From contig JAEWKA010000008.1 of NCBI GenBank assembly GCA_023386265.1, positions 496,001 to 560,000 of the forward strand: a stretch of DNA of 64,000 nt, given 5' to 3'. The position numbers and the translations under genes are program-made. Numbering within the stretch: position 1 is the first letter of the stretch; each line of letters opens with the position of its first letter. Source of the DNA: Bacillota bacterium (lineage in GTDB: Bacteria; Bacillota; Clostridia; Oscillospirales; Oscillospiraceae). Below, piece after piece: positions 16,621 to 24,859 of this stretch. Under the pieces are notes generated by a model. That model was given only the letters and a program-made list of their open reading frames with translations, was not told the origin of the DNA and did not search any database.

Positions 16621-16691
16621 AAGTCCTTTCACAGGCTCGAGCTATCTACATAGAATGGAGCAGTCCTGGTTTCAAGAAAGGTGGAGAACGT

Positions 16692-17639
16692 TTGAAAAAG
16701 CATAAAGCCCTGCCGGCTGCTGCATTGGTACTGGCACTTGTACTCTCCTTCTTCGCCGCCTGTTCTAGCACAGTCAAAAACCCGTCCGATATTTCGCCTG
16801 ACGACATTCCTCTCGCCTCTGGCGCACCTATAAGCGAGTTAAAAACGGCGGTGGCGTCCGGAACAAAGACTGAAGCAAACCAAAAAGTCGCCCTCGACTA
16901 CTCAAACACGGCGGACGGCTATGTTATGCTGAAATACTTGGGCTCGAATCAAAAGGTGAAGACTCAGATCACGGGGACGAGCGGAACTGCCTACACCTAT
17001 AACCAGTCACTGACCGGTACCTGGGACGTCTATCCGCTCACCGATGGGAATGGGAGCTACAAAATCTCCGTTTTCGAGAATATTTCCGGCACGAGCTATG
17101 CTACGGTATTCTCCTATAGTCTGACGGTATCTTTAAAAGATGAATTCGCGCCCTTTCTTCTCTCGAACAAATATGTGAACTACTCTTCTTCCAGCAAGGT
17201 CGTAAAAAAGTCAACCGAGCTTTGTGCCGGAAAAACGGCCATACTCGGAAAAATCAAAGCCATCTATGAATACGTCATCAAGAATTTCACCTATGACTAT
17301 AAGCTTGCAAAGACCGTGCAAAGCGGGTATATACCCGACCTCGACGCAGACATGGATAAAAAGTCGGGAATCTGCTTCGACTATGCCGCAGTGATGACGG
17401 CAATGCTGCGCTCACAGGGAATCCCGACTAAAATGGTCTTCGGCTACACGGGTAGCGTTTATCACGCATGGATCTCGGTATATAGCACAGAAACAGGCTG
17501 GATGAACTCAGTAATTTATTTCAACGGCAAGGAATGGAAGCTCATGGACCCCACCTTTGCTGACTCGGGAAAATCCTCCGCCGCCATTATGAAATATATC
17601 GGCAACGGCAAAAACTACACGGCAAAGTATCTCTATTGA
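16692..17639 (+). CDS. Transglutaminase-like lipoprotein
   Basis: A TTG start at 16692 follows GGTGGAG and places a lipoprotein signal at the N-terminus with lipobox FFAAC (Cys24); a longer reading would bury the signal. The 315-residue protein ends in a transglutaminase-like core: KSGICFDYAAVMTAMLRSQG with the nucleophile, YHAWISVY with the histidine and WKLMDPTFAD with the aspartate. Such cores act as cysteine proteases or cross-linkers on cell-surface proteins. It opens a run of same-strand genes for GspF-like and pilin-like proteins, suggesting work at the cell surface on that system. Confidence 0.85.
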   Translation: MKKHKALPAAALVLALVLSFFAACSSTVKNPSDISPDDIPLASGAPISELKTAVASGTKTEANQKVALDYSNTADGYVMLKYLGSNQKVKTQITGTSGTAYTYNQSLTGTWDVYPLTDGNGSYKISVFENISGTSYATVFSYSLTVSLKDEFAPFLLSNKYVNYSSSSKVVKKSTELCAGKTAILGKIKAIYEYVIKNFTYDYKLAKTVQSGYIPDLDADMDKKSGICFDYAAVMTAMLRSQGIPTKMVFGYTGSVYHAWISVYSTETGWMNSVIYFNGKEWKLMDPTFADSGKSSAAIMKYIGNGKNYTAKYLY

Positions 17640-17655
17640 AAGGCAGGCGCAGCAA

Positions 17656-18696
17656 ATGAAAGCGCTCTCACCCAAAAATCTCTCGGACTTCTGTCTTGAA
17701 ATACGGCTGCTGCTCAACGCCGGCGTCAGCGTCAGCGAAGGGCTTGCCATGCTAGGCGGAGGAAATCGTAATAAAGCCTCGAAATCGCTATTCAACTTTT
17801 TCTGCGGCTCAACGGACTGTGAGGCGCCTCTTTCGGATAGGCTTATTGCCTCAGGTCTCTTTCCGCAATATTTTACGGACACGGTACAGCTCGGCGAAAA
17901 GTCCGGAAAGCTCGACGAGGCTCTTTTAAATCTTTCAAAATATTATAAAAGAAGGAGCATCCTCTCAGACAATCTGCGCAGCGCTATCACTTATCCCCTA
18001 ATACTGTTTATAGCAATGACAGCGGTTGTGATTGTCCTTGTAACGCAAGTACTGCCTGTTTTCAACGAGATATACGCGCAACTCGGAACACAGATGACTG
18101 GTTTCGCCGTATCGCTCCTGAACGCAGGAAGATGGCTCACGGCGGTGCAGACGGTGATTCTTTCGGCCCTTGCCGTCTTTCTTGTCGTAGGTATCGCGGT
18201 ATATTTAATACCTCCCGCACGAAGAACCGCATCGAGAGGCTTTGATGCCCGCTTCGGCAGCAGAGGGGTTCTCGGACGAGTTTCGACAACCAAACTCGCC
18301 TCCGCGATGTCGATTGCAGTTTCCTCGGGACTTGACCCCATCCGTGCACTTGACCTCGCCGAAAGCGTCTGCCACGGTTCGAGCAATATGTGCCGGAGGA
18401 TAGAGAATTGTCGGGAACACATCGAGCACGGAGAAAACCTTGAAGACTGTCTGACCAAAGCTCACATTTTTTCCGTACGCGAAAGCCGTCTTATTTCTCT
18501 GGCCCGGACCGCAGGCAGTACAGACGAGGTCTTGAGAGAAATTGCGAGCGAAACGGAGGATAAGCTCACTTATGAACTGGACGCCAGACTGCGAGGGCTT
18601 GGGCCCGCGATGCTTCTTGCCGTCTGCATTGTTGTCGGACTGACTCTTTTGTCAGTAATGCTCCCGACTATTGGGATACTATCCTCGCTGGGCTGA
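17656..18696 (+). CDS. Type II secretion/type IV pilus inner-membrane platform protein (GspF/PilC family)
   Basis: The 346-residue protein carries two copies of the T2SSF helical domain. The first is around 5-125 (SDFCLEIRLLLNAGVSVSEGL; LGEKSGKLDEALLNLSKYYKRR), the second around 205-330 (TKLASAMSIAVSSGLDPIRAL; LISLARTAGSTDEVLREIASETE). Membrane helices lie near 110-135, 155-185 and 315-340. This is the platform on which pseudopilins assemble. It starts 16 bp after the lipoprotein gene. No GspE/PilB ATPase or prepilin peptidase is in the window. Confidence 0.88.
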   Translation: MKALSPKNLSDFCLEIRLLLNAGVSVSEGLAMLGGGNRNKASKSLFNFFCGSTDCEAPLSDRLIASGLFPQYFTDTVQLGEKSGKLDEALLNLSKYYKRRSILSDNLRSAITYPLILFIAMTAVVIVLVTQVLPVFNEIYAQLGTQMTGFAVSLLNAGRWLTAVQTVILSALAVFLVVGIAVYLIPPARRTASRGFDARFGSRGVLGRVSTTKLASAMSIAVSSGLDPIRALDLAESVCHGSSNMCRRIENCREHIEHGENLEDCLTKAHIFSVRESRLISLARTAGSTDEVLREIASETEDKLTYELDARLRGLGPAMLLAVCIVVGLTLLSVMLPTIGILSSLG

Positions 18697-18723
18697 AGCC
18701 TGCTGAGAAAGGAGCTATGGAAG

Positions 18724-19062
18724 ATGAAAAAGCGGCGTTTACTGCCGAGCCTGCCCTATGTTATACGCGGGATTATCTGTATGCTAACGGTTTTTGCCGT
18801 TACGCTTGCTCTCGTCCTCACAGGACTAGTTCGCACCGGTGCTTCAGTTCGCTCAGAGGGAATGCAGTCGGCAGAGGAAGCAGTCCGTAGGGCGGCGCTT
18901 TGCTGCTATGCACTCGAGGGAGCTTATCCCGAAAGCTATGAATACCTTAAAAATCATTATCCTCCCAGGATAAATGAAGCGCTTTACTCTGTGCATTACA
19001 TCGCCGTTGCGCCGTCTCTGATGCCGGAGATAACGGTGGTAAGGCGGGGTACACAGCCATGA
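18724..19062 (+). CDS. Small pilin-like membrane protein
   Basis: The 112-residue protein has a single N-terminal membrane helix (about 15-38) followed by EEAVRRAALCCYALEGAYPESYEYLKNHY. Pseudopilins often have this topology: one hydrophobic helix, then a segment with A/Y-rich periodicity and a YP motif. A classical prepilin cleavage site (G before F-T-L-x-E) is not visible. It overlaps the next gene by 4 bp and lies within a tight same-strand cluster after gspF. No confident family name. Confidence 0.7.
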   Translation: MKKRRLLPSLPYVIRGIICMLTVFAVTLALVLTGLVRTGASVRSEGMQSAEEAVRRAALCCYALEGAYPESYEYLKNHYPPRINEALYSVHYIAVAPSLMPEITVVRRGTQP

Positions 19063-19544
19063 AGAAATCAAAGCTCGTTTCCGTTTCCGTAGCTGTCGTT
19101 ATTTTTCTGTACCTCCTTTTCATAGGCTCCGCGGCTGCGTCGCTTTTTCTTGGAACAAAAGCTCAGGGCTCTTTGGAGATTCTTTCGGTGCATTCATTCG
19201 AAGAGCGCACAATTCCCGCCTTCATCGCTGAAAAGCTCCGTGAAAGTGACGGCAACGGCGCGATATATACTGGAGATTTTTGCGGGTCAAGCGCGCTTTT
19301 CATTGAATCATCTCTCGAAGGGGTTTTGTATACCGACATCATCTACGGCTATGACGGTCAGCTTTTCGAGCTATTCTGTGTAAAGGGCGACCCCTTCTCG
19401 CGTGAGGACGGAACACAGCTTGTTTCGCTGGACACAGTCGTTTTTTCCGAGCCGAAGACGGGGCTGATACATGTCATCATCACAAACTCAGCTGGGGAAA
19501 CGACCATTCTTGACATCTTTTTGAGGAGCGGAGGCGAGCTATGA
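19059..19544 (+). CDS. Membrane-anchored protein of the pilin-like cluster, DUF4860-like
   Basis: The 161-residue protein has an N-terminal helix (about 8-32) and a beta-rich remainder with repeated ALFIESSLEGVLYTDIIYGYDGQLFELF and a LIHVIITNSAGE strand. It resembles DUF4860 proteins found in clostridial pilus-like loci, by recall rather than search. The ATGA overlaps at both ends (4 bp each) indicate translational coupling with its neighbours. Confidence 0.7.
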   Translation: MKKSKLVSVSVAVVIFLYLLFIGSAAASLFLGTKAQGSLEILSVHSFEERTIPAFIAEKLRESDGNGAIYTGDFCGSSALFIESSLEGVLYTDIIYGYDGQLFELFCVKGDPFSREDGTQLVSLDTVVFSEPKTGLIHVIITNSAGETTILDIFLRSGGEL

Positions 19545-19915
19545 AAAAGCATATCGGCTTTGGAGCGGAGCTCACTTTGCTCGAGCTCATCATAGCCATA
19601 GGTCTGTTCGCGGTTTTCGTGGCGCTGGATCTCAGGATTTTTGCCGAGGCGCACAGGCTCGAAACGGAAAGTGAGAAGCTCGATCACGCTGTTATCGCCG
19701 CCGAGAGCGCGGCGGAATGTTTCAAAGCGGGCGAAGTCCCTGACCTTTATTACGACATCGACTGGCTCCCGACGGATAATGTAAATGCTGAATATATCGT
19801 GACTGTCGATATTGCATCAGAAGACGAAATTGAATCGGCGAGGATATCTGTTGCAGATAAAGGCGGCGAGCTTTTCTCGCTGACGGCGAAAGTTTCTAAG
19901 GAGGCGTCGCCATGA
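19541..19915 (+). CDS. Type IV pilin-like protein with degenerate N-methylation motif
   Basis: The 124-residue protein begins with a short leader followed by ELTLLELIIAIGLFAVFVAL, the hallmark hydrophobic start of type IV pilins, including the Glu at the fifth position after the expected cleavage. The leader contains Gly residues but the usual G|F/L-T-L-x-E junction is altered, so processing is uncertain. The rest is a small alpha/beta domain. It overlaps both neighbours by 4 bp. A minor pseudopilin role is the simplest reading. Confidence 0.72.
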   Translation: MKKHIGFGAELTLLELIIAIGLFAVFVALDLRIFAEAHRLETESEKLDHAVIAAESAAECFKAGEVPDLYYDIDWLPTDNVNAEYIVTVDIASEDEIESARISVADKGGELFSLTAKVSKEASP

Positions 19916-20340
19916 ACAGCGGTCGCTGCTTTGGCGCCGGAAGCGCTCTTCTTGCCCTCATTTTTTCCATACTTTGCCTGACAGTTTCGGCTCTCACAGC
20001 GCTTTCCTCCGCAAGCGGGGACCTGGTACTAGCCGAAAAGGTCAGCTCTGTCGTTTCGGACTATTATTCCGCCGACTGCCACGCAGTTAAAACCGTAGTC
20101 GCACTGCGTGAGAATATTCGAAACGGCAAAGTTCCCGATAAAATAGGAGAAATTGTAATTAATCACGAGGAAAACGGGCTGTTTTCCTTCTCCGTTCCGA
20201 TAAGTAAGAACCTCGCTTTAACCGTGAAACTCGCGGAGGAAGACGGCAAAACCACGATAATCTCTTGGCTTCAAACTCGCACAAATGAGTGGACTCCCGA
20301 TGAAACGCTGAAGGTTTGGACGGGTGAAAATGTCCCCTAA
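19912..20340 (+). CDS. Pilin-like membrane protein, last of the cluster
   Basis: The 142-residue protein has one N-terminal helix (about 9-32, ALLALIFSILCLTVSALTAL) and a soluble tail with alternating strands (GLFSFSVPISKNLALTVKLAEEDGKTTIISW). The topology matches PilX-like minor pilins, but no family is recognised with confidence. It is followed 9 bp after its stop by a strong terminator, which closes the transglutaminase/gspF/pilin-like operon. Confidence 0.68.
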   Translation: MNSGRCFGAGSALLALIFSILCLTVSALTALSSASGDLVLAEKVSSVVSDYYSADCHAVKTVVALRENIRNGKVPDKIGEIVINHEENGLFSFSVPISKNLALTVKLAEEDGKTTIISWLQTRTNEWTPDETLKVWTGENVP

Positions 20341-20349
20341 ATATTTTCT

Positions 20350-20374
20350 CCGCCGCAAGCTGCGGCGGTTTTTT
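20350..20374 (+). terminator. Intrinsic terminator of the pilin-like operon
   Basis: CCGCCGCA-AGC-TGCGGCGG followed by TTTTTT. Confidence 0.9.
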
Positions 20375-20444
20375 ATTTTCAACTTAATTACAGCAATTTT
20401 TTCCACTCACTGTAACGAAAAAGGCAATATGTACCTAAAATAAA

Positions 20445-20515
20445 CCTCCCCAATGTTATAAATACCCAGTGCTAATAGGCAGAGTATGGCTCTGCCTACT
20501 TAATAAACGGGGAGG
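20445..20515 (+). promoter_or_regulatory. Leader able to sequester the ribosome binding site of the surface-protein gene
   Basis: CCTCCCC (20445-20451) is perfectly complementary to the ribosome binding site GGGGAGG (20509-20515). Between them a 9-bp perfect hairpin, TAGGCAGAG-N5-CTCTGCCTA (20476-20498), shortens the distance. Together they can fold into a stem that hides the site. No known riboswitch class was recognised. Confidence 0.5.
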
Positions 20516-20522
20516 AATATGT

Positions 20523-23500
20523 TTGAAGAGAACAGGTCGAAAAAAAGTACTGTCTTTTATTCTTGTGGCTGTAATGCTCACAAGTCTGTGCGGTTTCTAC
20601 GTACAGGCGGAAGACAGTGTCGGCGATCAGTCGGAGCTGACTGCCGAAACAGCAAGCCCGGACACAGGACAACCGAGCGCGGAGCCCTCGGTGGAACCAA
20701 GTTCGCCGCCGAGCGCGGAGCCGTCCGTTGAGCCAAGCACAGACCCCAGCGCGGAGCCATCTGTCGAGCCGACTACTGAGCCATCTGTTGAGCCCAGTAC
20801 GGAGCCGTCCATTGAGCCAAGCACTGAGCCATCTGTTGAGCCCGGTGCAGAGCCCTCGGTCAGCGAGTGCTATCCAGCCTTCTATGCGGTGGTTTACGCT
20901 AACGGTACAACGATCACAGTCAGCGCTCCCGAGGGAGTTCTGCCCGCGGGCACGACTCTGTCTGTGGAACCTGTTGTCATTGAAAGTACCGTCCAGAGCG
21001 AAATCGAAAATCAGATTGAGGGCGAGATCGAAACCGTGCTCGCTTTTAACATCACTCTTTACGATAAAGACGGGAATGAGATTCAACCAGGAGGAGATGT
21101 CAGCGTCTGCTTCCAGCCGGAGGACGCTGATATTGGTCAGTCCGATACTCTGGATGTCTTCCATGTCGACGAGCTCGGCAACGCCGAGCAGCTTGACGCT
21201 GATACCATCGGAACGGACGCCGCAAGTGTCAGTACAGACAGCTTTTCCATCTATGCCTTAGTAGGAAGCAGCACGAAATTTGCTAACAGTTATTCGTTGA
21301 TACCTGGAGAGCAGGCTGCGCTCACAAACTGTAAAAATTCATCAACTTCCGATTCCGATAAGATAGCCGGAAGTTGGTCAATCACGCAGAGCGACACCTA
21401 CATAAGTTTTGTAACCAGTGATGTAAGTAGCACCGATAACATAACAATAATTGGCAACAAAGCCGGAACAGCTACCGTTACCTGCGTTTATCTAATAGGG
21501 TCGGCGACTAAAACGAACACCTTCTCCGTTACCGTTACTGATAACAAATACGGCTACACCGGCAACATACATCACGTAGATATAGAGCTGGCAGGCGCTA
21601 CTGTCAGTATCACTCAGAACATAGTCGACCAGATGGGCGACCCTATAAGCACGTCGACAAAGACCGTTGTCGGAACTGTTTCTGGCGTTACAAGCGCGAC
21701 GCTCGATTTGGTTTCCGGCACAGACGTTCTTGTGGATCACTTTATATATGCGGGTTCAGACGGTGAATATCAGGGCAGTGATGGTAACCGTACCGCAATT
21801 AATGTTCCTCTTTCCAATCTTGCCGGAGTCTCCGCAATTGTCGACATCTCCTATCAAGATGGAACTGAGACAAAAACTCTCCAAGGTGTAGATGTGACTT
21901 TTTCAGACGCCAACATCAAGGAAGCGATTGAGGTCTGCCCCGGCACTTTCGGCGGCGGAAATAAGGGTCTGGACTTATCCATTGTAACAGGCGAAACTAT
22001 TACGGGAACACAGAATGTCCCCTGCAAGCTCAAGATAACAAAAAGCTTCTCGGGACTGACGGATGCGCAGATAGCGTCACTCGCGAGTGCGGGTTTTGCT
22101 GTTACGGTTATCAAAAACGGTGGTGACGACACATATACTCTGCCACTCAGCCAGGCTTCCGTTAATAGTGGCGTCTATACTTGGGGGCTTGCGAATATCA
22201 AGAATGGAGCTTATACGGTAACCGAGTCCGGTTATACTGTTGCAGATTTCAACGTATCCGCTGCTTACTCATACGCCGATCCCTTCTCACCTGATAACAA
22301 CAGGACCGGAAATGGTCCTACCGTTTCGAATGTCTCCGTCTCAAATGGCAACACCATAGCACAAGTTAATTTTGTCAACACTTACGTTCCCGCTACAGGT
22401 ATATTGACCGTTACAAAGACCTTCTTGGGTAGCGACGGGAAAACGCCGGACTGCTTCAGCATTGAAGTAATTGACAGTGAGGGCGTGCCCCACGCTCTCA
22501 CGCTCTCGAACGCTGATGCTGATACTTCGTATACCTGGACGCTGCGTCTTCCGCTCGGAGACTATACCGTTACCGAACACTGCGGCGAAATTTTGGATTA
22601 CAAGTATGACACCGCGAGCAGCATCGTCTCCGCTTCAGGTACGCTTGAGGCTGTAGGTGCAACCGCAGCGCTTAAAAATGTCTACGTTCTAAAAACCGTT
22701 CGCATCTGCGGGATAAAAGACTGGAGATTTGTCCCCAGAGGAGTGGATCTTCCTGAGAGCATCACGGTTGAGCTTTTGAAAAACGGCGCTTCCTTCAGTC
22801 CAGCCCGCACTGTAACCGTTACGGCGGAGGATGACTGGAAGTACACATTTGAAAACGCTCCCGAATTTGAAAACGGACGCAAAATCAATTATTCCGTTAA
22901 AGAAGTGGCAATTGCAGGCGCAGAATTCAAAGACGGTAGATTCATGGTCTACGGCTCTGAAACTGCCGCAAACGGCGACAGGGCAGTCCTATGCTGCTGG
23001 GTCCCCTTCTACAACTGCCTCAATATCACGAACACATATTTCCCCACCATTAATTTCGGAACCGGCAGCTTTTGTGTACAAAAATACAAGGCAGGGACTG
23101 AAAACGAGCCACTTTGCGGAGTGAAGTTCACCTTAACTAAAGCTAATGATAAATGGTTCAACATTTCTCAGGTGACTCCCGCAAATGGGCGACTCACCTT
23201 CAGCCTTCTCCCCGTCGGCACCTATACGCTCACGGAAACCCCGCTTTCCGGCTATGGAACGGCAGGTCCCTGGGAAATTGAAGTGACCGATGAAGGCAAG
23301 GTTCTTGTCGATGTCATTGCACCGGCACACGGCAACATTTTTACGAACATATGGAACTGGATTGTCAATGTAACCGGAAACGAGGGCTTTTCCTCCGGAA
23401 CACTGACGATTTATAACTCCCTTGTCCCGACCTACACCGTAAGCTACGACGGTAACGCAGGCGGTGCGGCCACTGGAGTTCCCGCAGGTCAGTCCAAGAC

Positions 23501-24779
23501 CGGCGGTCAGGACCTGACAATCGGACCCGCGCCGACCTATACCGGCCATTCATTCGTTGAGTGGAATACAATGCCTGACGGCATTGAGGGCGAAAGCTAT
23601 CAGCCGGGCGATACCTATTCAAAGGACGAAAACCTTCAGCTCTATGCTCAGTGGCTGGACCTTATCAGCTTCTATATCAACATAGACGGCGACATCCTTG
23701 ACACTTCAGGCAATGTTACCGGTCACGGCGCCGATCTCTTCTCGGATAGCGTATATTCAGACACTGCCAAGTTCACGGGAACCGCGGCGGAGGACAGCTA
23801 CAACAACACAGGCGACGCGGCTGTCAGAGCGGAATTTGTCTCCGGCGGTAAATTAACTCTGACGAGCGGCTTCCCGTCCGACGACGCCATATTCACTAAA
23901 CTAAAAGCTCTTTACCCGAGCGACTCTTCGAGCCTTAAAATACCTAAAAAGACTCTCGGTAAAACCGACATCGTATGGGCAAATCTTGATTCTTCGCATT
24001 ACAGCATAGCGTGGTACGTTGTTAAGGATCAGGCAGACGCGTGGCACGTTGACGGTGTCATCGTCGAGAAATCTTCTCCCATTATCTACCACTCTGTAAC
24101 CTACACATGGAGTGGCAGTTACCCAAGCGACGCTACACTACCCGCTCCTGCCAGCTACAAAACCGGCGATCCGGTAACAATCGCTTCAAACCCGACGACA
24201 TCGATTTCCAACTGGACTTTCAACGGCTGGAAAATTGGTGACGCCACCGCAGCAGACTTCACGATGGGTGAAGGAAATGTGACTATAGTCGGAAGCTGGA
24301 GTAATGGCTATGTGCCGCCTCCACCTCCGCCTCCTCCCGACAACCATTACACTGTAAAATATGTGCCGGGCGAACACGGAACATTTGCCGAGCAGACATA
24401 TAGTCGCGTTTTAGGCACCGCGACCCCCGCCTTTGATGGTACCCCCACCGGTCAGTCCGGCTGGACCTTTACTGGCTGGAGCCCCGCTGTCAGCCAGACC
24501 GTAACAGGCAGCGTGACCTATGTGGCACAGTGGAGCAGCGGTACGCCTCCTACCGTGATTCCCGATTCTCCGCCTCCTCTCGGGGAAACTCCTCCCCCGG
24601 TAACCCCCATCCCGGAAGACCCTGTTCCCGGTGCGGATTTACCTGTAATAGCCCCAACCGTCACGCCGCAGACCGGCGACAATAGCAATATTCTGCTTCT
24701 GGCGATACTTGCTATTTTGAGCGCAGCCGGACTTGGCACCGTTGGAATCGTTACTAGGAAGAAAAAACACAACAAGTAA
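20523..24779 (+). CDS. Large CnaB-type cell-wall surface protein with sortase signal
   Basis: The TTG at 20523 lies 7 bp after GGGGAGG; earlier in-frame codons lack a site. The 1418-residue product has a signal peptide (about 1-30) and a PS(A/V/T)EPS repeat stalk (about 50-115). CnaB/SpaA-like modules begin near 500, 625 and 848 (CKLKITKSFSGL; GILTVTKTFLG; GSFCVQKYKAG). A Listeria-Bacteroides (InlB B-type) repeat lies near 970, a proline run at 1264, and a second SHIRT/InlB-like module near 1274. It ends in TPQTGDNS (about 1382), a hydrophobic helix and RKKKHNK. The PQTGD box is a sorting signal. It is probably displayed on the wall by the class B sortase encoded next. Confidence 0.92.
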   Translation: MKRTGRKKVLSFILVAVMLTSLCGFYVQAEDSVGDQSELTAETASPDTGQPSAEPSVEPSSPPSAEPSVEPSTDPSAEPSVEPTTEPSVEPSTEPSIEPSTEPSVEPGAEPSVSECYPAFYAVVYANGTTITVSAPEGVLPAGTTLSVEPVVIESTVQSEIENQIEGEIETVLAFNITLYDKDGNEIQPGGDVSVCFQPEDADIGQSDTLDVFHVDELGNAEQLDADTIGTDAASVSTDSFSIYALVGSSTKFANSYSLIPGEQAALTNCKNSSTSDSDKIAGSWSITQSDTYISFVTSDVSSTDNITIIGNKAGTATVTCVYLIGSATKTNTFSVTVTDNKYGYTGNIHHVDIELAGATVSITQNIVDQMGDPISTSTKTVVGTVSGVTSATLDLVSGTDVLVDHFIYAGSDGEYQGSDGNRTAINVPLSNLAGVSAIVDISYQDGTETKTLQGVDVTFSDANIKEAIEVCPGTFGGGNKGLDLSIVTGETITGTQNVPCKLKITKSFSGLTDAQIASLASAGFAVTVIKNGGDDTYTLPLSQASVNSGVYTWGLANIKNGAYTVTESGYTVADFNVSAAYSYADPFSPDNNRTGNGPTVSNVSVSNGNTIAQVNFVNTYVPATGILTVTKTFLGSDGKTPDCFSIEVIDSEGVPHALTLSNADADTSYTWTLRLPLGDYTVTEHCGEILDYKYDTASSIVSASGTLEAVGATAALKNVYVLKTVRICGIKDWRFVPRGVDLPESITVELLKNGASFSPARTVTVTAEDDWKYTFENAPEFENGRKINYSVKEVAIAGAEFKDGRFMVYGSETAANGDRAVLCCWVPFYNCLNITNTYFPTINFGTGSFCVQKYKAGTENEPLCGVKFTLTKANDKWFNISQVTPANGRLTFSLLPVGTYTLTETPLSGYGTAGPWEIEVTDEGKVLVDVIAPAHGNIFTNIWNWIVNVTGNEGFSSGTLTIYNSLVPTYTVSYDGNAGGAATGVPAGQSKTGGQDLTIGPAPTYTGHSFVEWNTMPDGIEGESYQPGDTYSKDENLQLYAQWLDLISFYINIDGDILDTSGNVTGHGADLFSDSVYSDTAKFTGTAAEDSYNNTGDAAVRAEFVSGGKLTLTSGFPSDDAIFTKLKALYPSDSSSLKIPKKTLGKTDIVWANLDSSHYSIAWYVVKDQADAWHVDGVIVEKSSPIIYHSVTYTWSGSYPSDATLPAPASYKTGDPVTIASNPTTSISNWTFNGWKIGDATAADFTMGEGNVTIVGSWSNGYVPPPPPPPPDNHYTVKYVPGEHGTFAEQTYSRVLGTATPAFDGTPTGQSGWTFTGWSPAVSQTVTGSVTYVAQWSSGTPPTVIPDSPPPLGETPPPVTPIPEDPVPGADLPVIAPTVTPQTGDNSNILLLAILAILSAAGLGTVGIVTRKKKHNK
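20673..20862 (+). repeat. In-frame 18-bp repeats coding PS-x-EPS units
   Basis: About ten degenerate units of Pro-Ser-(Ala/Val/Thr/Ile)-Glu-Pro-Ser form an extended stalk. DNA copies differ at synonymous positions, so this is a coding repeat that could vary in length by slippage. Confidence 0.85.
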
Positions 24780-24804
24780 AATTAGACTAATATCACGTAG
24801 AAAA

Positions 24805-24841
24805 GATAAACGGCGTAAGGGAGGCCCTTACGCCGTTTATC
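24805..24841 (+). other. 17-bp perfect hairpin between surface protein and sortase genes
   Basis: GATAAACGGCGTAAGGG (24805-24821), loop AGG and CCCTTACGCCGTTTATC (24825-24841) pair perfectly. No U-tract follows; instead the sortase ribosome binding site CGGAGG begins 2-3 bases later. It could be an RNA-processing or mRNA-stability element that sets the ratio of the two products. Confidence 0.6.
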
Positions 24842-24859
24842 AGACGGAGGATCAACAAC

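Noticed and set aside
16560..16690. Class I cyclic-di-GMP riboswitch
   Set aside because: CAAAG is present, but the conserved 3' GG-AGCCGGGTTACC-like segment and overall architecture are absent.
20673..20862. Regular repeats considered as a CRISPR array
   Set aside because: The period is 18 bp with no spacers, and the repeats code an in-frame PSxEPS stalk.
20496..21164. A 222-codon open frame antisense to the start of the surface-protein gene
   Set aside because: It arises from the PSxEPS repeat read backwards; the sense protein has signal peptide and domains.
24805..24841. Intrinsic terminator between surface protein and sortase genes
   Set aside because: No U-tract follows the stem; the sortase ribosome binding site lies there instead.
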